Assembly (NCBI GenBank): GCA_965153455.1
Contig: OZ234495.1
Location: forward strand, 7,808,875 to 7,872,874
Origin: Sphagnum compactum
Lineage: Eukaryota > Bryophyta > Sphagnopsida > Sphagnales
Direction of reading: 5' to 3'
Length of the DNA stretch: 64,000 nucleotides
Notes under the pieces: generated by a model
Databases searched by the model: none
The model's input: only the letters and a program-made list of their open reading frames with translations
What the model was told of the DNA's origin: nothing
Shown here: positions 62,041 through 64,000 of the stretch, piece by piece
Layout of the letters: every line of letters begins with the position of its first letter
How positions within the stretch are numbered: position 1 is the stretch's first letter
Program-made: the position numbers and the translations under genes

Positions 62041-63902
62041 ATGTACAAGTCATATCATATGGTGATTAGGTATTTTTGCCTATATTTGGTTTTTGACTTG
62101 GTGTTTCAAACCTTAAGCAAAGGCCTAAGAGAATTGGCAGTTTGGAAAATCTTAAAAAAAAAATTAGGAAAATTTGCAAAATGGCGAGACAATTGCCAGC
62201 TGGATTATTGAGCATAACAGTACCCAAAGCATTGTTTTTTATTTTTTCTTGAATTTTCGCAACCTGGCAAGACAAAAAAAGGAGGGTGTGAAAGTTACAA
62301 AGGGACTTTTCTAGAAAAAGTGGGCCCAAGTCGCCACATTACGAGGAAAACAAAATCCTAAACTCGCCATATTTAGAGCATATGTTGCAACAAGTTGCCC
62401 TAATATCTGGTTTAGTTGGGCTGATACTAAAGGAAAAGGGCAAATGGAAAGGATCTGAGCGAGCATACACGCCGTAGATGCTGATCCGATTGTTGACTTT
62501 ATCGTGTGGTCCATACACATGCAAAATGGATAAGCTCAGCATAATAACCTAACCTAGTCAGCCCATTTCCGCTGGCCGATTCCCCGGACCTACTGCACAG
62601 TTTGTAAGAGTATTCTTCAAAAGTTTCAAACTTTGTTTAATTTTGGGCCCTTTTTTTAATAGCAAACCCTGTGTATAGGTCGAAATCTTATTTATTTTTC
62701 AGGTCATATAACTGCGAAAATTCGCCATCAATTTTTTTCAATGCCCCCATTATCAGTGTTTTTCAAGGAAGTTTTGGATGCACGCAAAGTGGCTACTGTC
62801 CATAGCAAGATGTAGAAAAAAGTGGCTATCATCCTTAGGAAGATTTAGCCAAATCTGACTGTAAACCAGATATGAGCTATAAATATGTAATCAACCTTCC
62901 ATATGTTGGGTTACATACTTAAAAATCAAAAATAAATTTGCAAAATTTCTCTCACATCTGGCCATTGAAACCACCACTTCAGAAATCACTTCATTTTTGA
63001 ATTTTTGATTTTGGATTCCTCTTTGTGGTGAAATTCCGCCAGTAAAAAATGGGCTGCCCATGACCTACCCAGGTTTTTTTCCCCCAGACTTAACCTTTGG
63101 ATGCGAGGATCTGGGCAAATCTGCTTCATGACCAACAAACTAATTTTCAAAATCTGGCACCATGAAGTGATAAAAATTCTTCTGTTAGGTGTAAATTCCC
63201 CAAGCCAAAATGTAGATAGTAGATTCTGGACCTAGAAGAAAATTGGCTGTTTCCTGTCGAAGGGTTCGTGGTAGGTGAATCTCACCCAAAGGATGTAAAG
63301 GTTCTCTTTCAGGGCTGCTGGGCCATTGCTTGAATGCACTTTAACTGCTTGATTTATCAGGATGTTCCAACTTGAAAGAACTACTTTCATCTATTGGTCA
63401 ATTGGCATTACAGAAATGTATTAGTAAGAATATCTGTCATAAGAATTTTTTGCAAGGGAAGCCCTGGCACTGTGGAGGCACCTTGCCTGGGCCCCTTTTT
63501 CCAGGAATGCCCCCACCCTGGAGCACCACCCTACAATTTCGTCTCTTCATTATTTTGTAATCGGGTTTTTGGTTTTTTGAGGATCTTTTCTTCTTTTGTC
63601 GACTGTGGTGCAAATAAATGTATGGGCCACTAAAATTTTGGAACTGCCCTATTCCCGCGCGTTCTCGGTCGCTTCCCTCGGGAAAAATTCCCACTGTTTG
63701 CATCCGAGTTTCCGCGGATCGCCTGGTGGCCCTTTGCAGCAGTGCAAGACCAGACTTGGAGAGAGAGAAACCGACATTTGTAGTACCACAGCCTCGATAA
63801 ACCTCATAGCCGGTATTGGTACATCACGAGTTTAGTTTGAATTACGTTCGGGGACGACTTTGCATCTGCTCGTTTTGGTTTTTGGGTTGAATCGGGTTCA
63901 AA
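62041..63902. other. Upstream region of the gene at the right edge
   Basis: Composition rises toward the right. Bases 63640-63902 are CpG-richer, with a GA-rich leader-like stretch, and are likely promoter and 5' UTR. Short open frames on both strands match nothing. Confidence 0.45.
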
Positions 63903-64000
63903 ATGGGCTCTTTGATGGCTGGATGGTCGTCGAAACCGCTGGACGCAGAGGCAGGTACGAAGATTACCTTATGCGCAGAGTGGTGATATTCTGTTGTGCA
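63903..64000 (+). CDS. First exon of a conserved plant protein of unknown function (MGSLMAGW start), cut by window edge
   Basis: ATG 63903 opens MGSLMAGWSSKPLDAEA and reaches a donor-like G|GTACGA after 63954, in phase 1. An N-terminus beginning MGSLMAGW is, as I recall, shared by a plant-specific family without known function. The exon is only 17 codons long and the rest lies outside the window. The rise in GC and a GA-rich leader in front support a real gene start. Family assignment rests on this short motif alone. Confidence 0.5.

Noticed and set aside
1-64000. tRNA, rRNA or CRISPR features
   Set aside because: I looked for T-arm-like GGTTCRANYCC with a matching stem, for rRNA core phrases and for regularly spaced repeats, and found no convincing case. 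A dedicated search could still find a tRNA.

Overview
The window looks like nuclear DNA of a land plant that makes swimming sperm, most likely a bryophyte (moss or liverwort). Its genes carry many short GT-AG introns. Two of them point away from flowering plants: a MOK/LF4-type ciliary kinase, and an SLC13 transporter with internal TrkA-C domains of the kind best known from green algae and early land plants. The species call is an inference. I see no organellar genes, no rRNA, tRNA or CRISPR array, and no bacterial operon.

Layout. Bases 1-6100 are AT-rich and hold no recognisable gene. A gene island follows at 6.4-27.8 kb: an intronless GPI-anchored protein with two lipid-transfer domains (+, 6413-7306); a 12-exon SLC13/SAC1-like anion transporter (-, 9473-16975); a 10-exon MOK/LF4-type kinase (+, 18676-22386); and an 8-exon U5 snRNP 40-kDa WD40 protein (-, 23793-27731). 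The transporter and the kinase are divergent. The kinase and the splicing factor are convergent. I assembled the exons by hand from splice sites, reading phase and family homology. Phases close in all three spliced genes; a few transporter junctions are less certain and are marked.

From 28 to 64 kb the window is mostly decayed transposon sequence in very AT-rich DNA. It holds a Ty1/copia pol fossil (-, about 29.9-31.4 kb), a CACTA/Tnp2 transposase fossil (+, about 33.9-35.0 kb), a broken PHD-finger frame (-, about 37.1-37.4 kb), a Ty3/gypsy pol fossil (-, about 38.3-40.3 kb) and a second CACTA fossil (-, about 54.6-58.3 kb). Several diverged tandem duplications and two fold-back structures lie among these. 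One intact gene stands alone in this region: a wound-induced protein 1-like (SnoaL/NTF2-fold) gene (+, about 45.0-45.5 kb) behind a TATA-like box. At the right edge the first exon of another plant gene begins at 63903 and runs out of the window.

The genes do not form a pathway. They are unrelated neighbours: cell-surface lipid binding, anion transport, ciliary signalling, splicing and stress response. The most interesting locus is the kinase. All its catalytic motifs and the TEY activation loop are present, but it ends right after the kinase domain. Next is the transporter, whose long predicted cytosolic tail carries Thr-Pro-bearing repeats.
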